From JBBTCX01 sp964494205 (GTDB taxonomy: Bacteria; Planctomycetota; Phycisphaerae; UBA1845): a stretch of DNA of 64,000 nt. Made by a program: the position numbers and the translations under genes. Positions within the stretch are counted from its first letter, which is position 1. The number at the start of each line of letters is the position of its first letter. The notes under the pieces are model-generated. The model was not told where the DNA came from. It saw only the letters and a program-made list of their open reading frames with translations, and ran no database searches. Below, one piece after another: positions 62,236 through 64,000 of this stretch. Location of the stretch: positions 1 to 64,000 of the forward strand of contig CAZBRD010000002.1 of assembly GCA_964494205.1 (NCBI GenBank), given 5' to 3'.

Positions 62236-63357
62236 TTGGGTATGGATATCCTGCAGGTCAATTCAGAAAAAACGCGTGCGGACGCTGTTCGGCGCGGTGT
62301 CGACGTGCTCTCGCGCGGCGGATTGCTCGTTTTTCCGACTGAGACCGTCTACGGCGTGGCAGCCCGCGCTGACGACTCCAAAGCCATGGAGCGCCTGCGC
62401 GACGTGAAATCGCGCGACGGGCAGAAAGCGTTCACCGTTCACATTGGGACGAGCGGCGACGCGAAGCAGTTCGTCACTGAAATGCCGGCCATGGCCGAAA
62501 GGCTCATGCGAAAAGTCTGGCCCGGGCCGTTGACTATTATCATCCCTGTATCGGAACCGCGAACGGTGCCACTCGCTGCCAGAATGAGCGGTGATTTGAT
62601 CGATTCTCTGTTTTTCGAGGGCACTGTTGGCTTGCGCTGTCCGGACGAACCGACGACCTCAGCCATCCTGCGAGAATCGAAGTTCCCCGTGGTCGCTGCC
62701 AGCGCCAATCGCGCGGGCAAAGAGGCCCCGATCACCGCAGACGGCGCGAAGCAAGAGCTTGACGGTGCGGTTGATCTGCTGATCGACACCGGTCGCACGC
62801 AATATGGCCGTGCATCCACCATTGTGCGCGTTCACGGACAATCGTGCGAAGTCCTTCGCGAAGGCGTCTACGACTCGCGCACGATACGACGACTAGCCAT
62901 CCTGCGAATCCTCTTCGTCTGCTCGGGCAACACCTGCCGCAGCCCCATGGCTGAAGGCCTCGCGCGGCAGATGATGGCTGATCGGTTGAATTGCAAGCCC
63001 GCCGATCTTGTGGATCGCGGAATTTACATATCGTCAGCGGGCACTGCGGGCGGCATCGGCGGCCCAGCCGCGCACGCGGTCACCGTGCTGGAAAATCGCG
63101 GCATCGACATTTCGCATCATTCGTCCACGGCCTTGACGCCGGATATGATCCAGCAGGCGGACCATGTGTTTGTCATGACGACCGCCCATCGCGATGCCGT
63201 GCTGGAAATGTCGCCGAGATCAAAGGACCACGTTCAACTGTTGCTCGACGGCGAGAACGTGCATGACCCAATCGGCGGTTCCGTGGAGGAGTATGAAGCC
63301 TGTGCTGGTGTGCTGGAAGAGGGGCTGAAGAAGCGGCTTCAGGAGGTCAAGGTATGA
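62236..63357 (+). CDS. Fusion: Sua5/YrdC threonylcarbamoyl-AMP synthase + low-MW phosphatase (YwlE-like)
   Basis: 373 residues. AAAGGAG precedes both a TTG (5 bases) and an ATG (11 bases), so the start is uncertain by two codons. Residues about 5-215 are Sua5/YrdC: GGLLVFPTETVYGVAARADD, LRDVKSRDGQKAFTVHI, KVWPGPLTIIIPV, VGLRCPDEPTTSAIL and ASANRAGKEAP. This domain makes threonylcarbamoyl-AMP for tRNA t6A. From about 223 it is a low-molecular-weight phosphatase with P-loop C229-SGNTC-R235-SPMAEG and general acid VHDPIGGS. The Thr in the P-loop matches the protein-arginine phosphatase YwlE rather than tyrosine phosphatases. Confidence 0.88.
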   Translation: MGMDILQVNSEKTRADAVRRGVDVLSRGGLLVFPTETVYGVAARADDSKAMERLRDVKSRDGQKAFTVHIGTSGDAKQFVTEMPAMAERLMRKVWPGPLTIIIPVSEPRTVPLAARMSGDLIDSLFFEGTVGLRCPDEPTTSAILRESKFPVVAASANRAGKEAPITADGAKQELDGAVDLLIDTGRTQYGRASTIVRVHGQSCEVLREGVYDSRTIRRLAILRILFVCSGNTCRSPMAEGLARQMMADRLNCKPADLVDRGIYISSAGTAGGIGGPAAHAVTVLENRGIDISHHSSTALTPDMIQQADHVFVMTTAHRDAVLEMSPRSKDHVQLLLDGENVHDPIGGSVEEYEACAGVLEEGLKKRLQEVKV

Positions 63358-63821
63358 AGGTGACGGTAGCGTGTGATCACCGCGGGTTTCGCGCGAAGGA
63401 GCAACTCAAAGGGCTTCTAAAGGAATCGGGTCATCAAATCATTGACGTTGGATGCGACAGCCCGGCCAGTTGCGATTATCCGGATACCGCTTTGTTGGGC
63501 GCGCGCACGATTTCTCGCGGCGAAGCAGATCGCGGGATCTTCCTTTGTGGAACCGGCATCGGCATGTCGATGACTGCCAATAAGGTCAAAGGGATTCGCG
63601 CGGCCCTCTGTCACGACGAGCTGACCGCCCAGATGGCCCGCAAACACAACGATTCAAACGTGTTATGTTTGCCGGCGGACTTGATCGGCGATGAGTTGAT
63701 GCGGCGCGTGGTCGATATTTGGTTGAAAACCGAATATGAGGGCGGTCGTCACGATCGACGCCTTCAGAAAATCTCCGAATACGAAGAAAACGGCCGATGC
63801 AGTCCGGATCTGGGAAGTTGA
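63354..63821 (+). CDS. rpiB: Ribose-5-phosphate isomerase B
   Basis: 155 residues. RpiB/LacAB fold: VTVACDHRGFRAKEQLKGLLKESGHQIIDVGCDSPASCDYPD, the catalytic GIFLCGTGIGMSMTANKVKGIRAALC with the active-site cysteine, and HNDSNVLCLPADLIGDELMRRVVDIWL. It interconverts ribose-5-phosphate and ribulose-5-phosphate. Its start overlaps the preceding fusion gene by four bases (ATGA). The order Sua5 - phosphatase - RpiB repeats that of ywlC-ywlE-ywlF in Bacillus. Confidence 0.93.
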   Translation: MKVTVACDHRGFRAKEQLKGLLKESGHQIIDVGCDSPASCDYPDTALLGARTISRGEADRGIFLCGTGIGMSMTANKVKGIRAALCHDELTAQMARKHNDSNVLCLPADLIGDELMRRVVDIWLKTEYEGGRHDRRLQKISEYEENGRCSPDLGS

Positions 63822-63840
63822 AGTCAATCAGACTCGCTGA

Positions 63841-64000
63841 TCAGCCTTCGATGGAAATGGATTGTGTTGCGCCGCTCGCAAACGCAGGTGTGGTTTCAGT
63901 CTCGCCCTGGCGAATTCGATTGACCTTGTCCACCAGAATCTGCCACGTTTCACGTTCCACGCGCAAGATTCTTAGAGCGTCATCAATGGCATGAACGTCT
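63841..64000 (-). CDS. C-terminal end of an unidentified minus-strand gene
   Basis: The minus strand is open from the window edge to a TGA at 63841-63843 and reads DVHAIDDALRILRVERETWQILVDKVNRIRQGE before an Ala/Thr/Ser-rich end (51 residues visible). It looks helical, possibly a coiled coil. It converges with rpiB across about 20 bases. No family can be named from this fragment. Confidence 0.45.
   Translation of the reverse strand, partial: DVHAIDDALRILRVERETWQILVDKVNRIRQGETETTPAFASGATQSISIEG

Overview
The window looks like a chromosomal segment of a planctomycete (Planctomycetota, perhaps Phycisphaerae or a related uncultured class). This is an inference from gene content. The signs are a TIGR02999-type ECF sigma factor coupled to a TPR serine/threonine kinase, sulfatases with a formylglycine-generating enzyme, a YWTD-propeller protein with a dockerin-like tail and 'DGIPD-CQ' repeats, a membrane protein with a CxxC/CPxCG zinc ribbon, a BlaI/M56 pair, and a TPR-ExbB-ExbD-PD40 locus. 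There is no rRNA, no CRISPR array and no complete tRNA.

Layout. 1-1.7 kb is a decayed island edge: an IS66-like scrap, the 3' half of tRNA-Gly(CCC) flanked by two inverted copies of one hairpin, and a broken sensor-propeller gene. 1.8-6.4 kb holds an AlkD-like protein and the sigma factor/kinase pair. 6.4-15.6 kb, minus strand, is a sulfatase locus: a second sulfatase, a HAD protein, a small GlsB-type membrane protein, then FGE, sulfatase, a DUF2238-like membrane protein and an OprB porin. 15.9-19.8 kb holds a zinc-ribbon membrane protein, a Gph-like phosphatase and the secreted YWTD protein.

19.8-32.5 kb, minus strand, is a signalling and type IV pilus locus. In transcription order it encodes a histidine kinase, receiver, HD-GYP, degenerate GGDEF, STAS, PilB, PilC, PilM, PilN, PilO and a PilP-like protein, followed by two separately transcribed pilins. 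32.8-41.0 kb, plus strand, is a surface-glycan cluster: epimerase, CgeB-like glycosyltransferase, DegT aminotransferase, GT2, cupin, two methyltransferases and a large membrane protein with a Rossmann-like tail. 41.2-48.5 kb is housekeeping: RsmG, a quinone-oxidoreductase-like enzyme, a double VanZ-like protein, PurF, PurM and a degenerate Nudix protein.

48.7-60.9 kb, plus strand, is the most unusual part. A BlaI repressor with a visible promoter and a duplicated operator-like sequence precedes a very long M56/BlaR-like protein. Next comes a tight run of a 1083-aa TPR protein, ExbB, ExbD and a roughly 1225-aa membrane protein that joins a PD40 propeller to a squalene-cyclase-like alpha/alpha domain. 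This resembles a Tol/Ton-type energised envelope machine with an unconventional output protein. The window ends with an AT-rich SUMF1-domain gene, a Sua5 + low-molecular-weight phosphatase fusion whose P-loop resembles the protein-arginine phosphatase YwlE, RpiB, and the end of a minus-strand gene.
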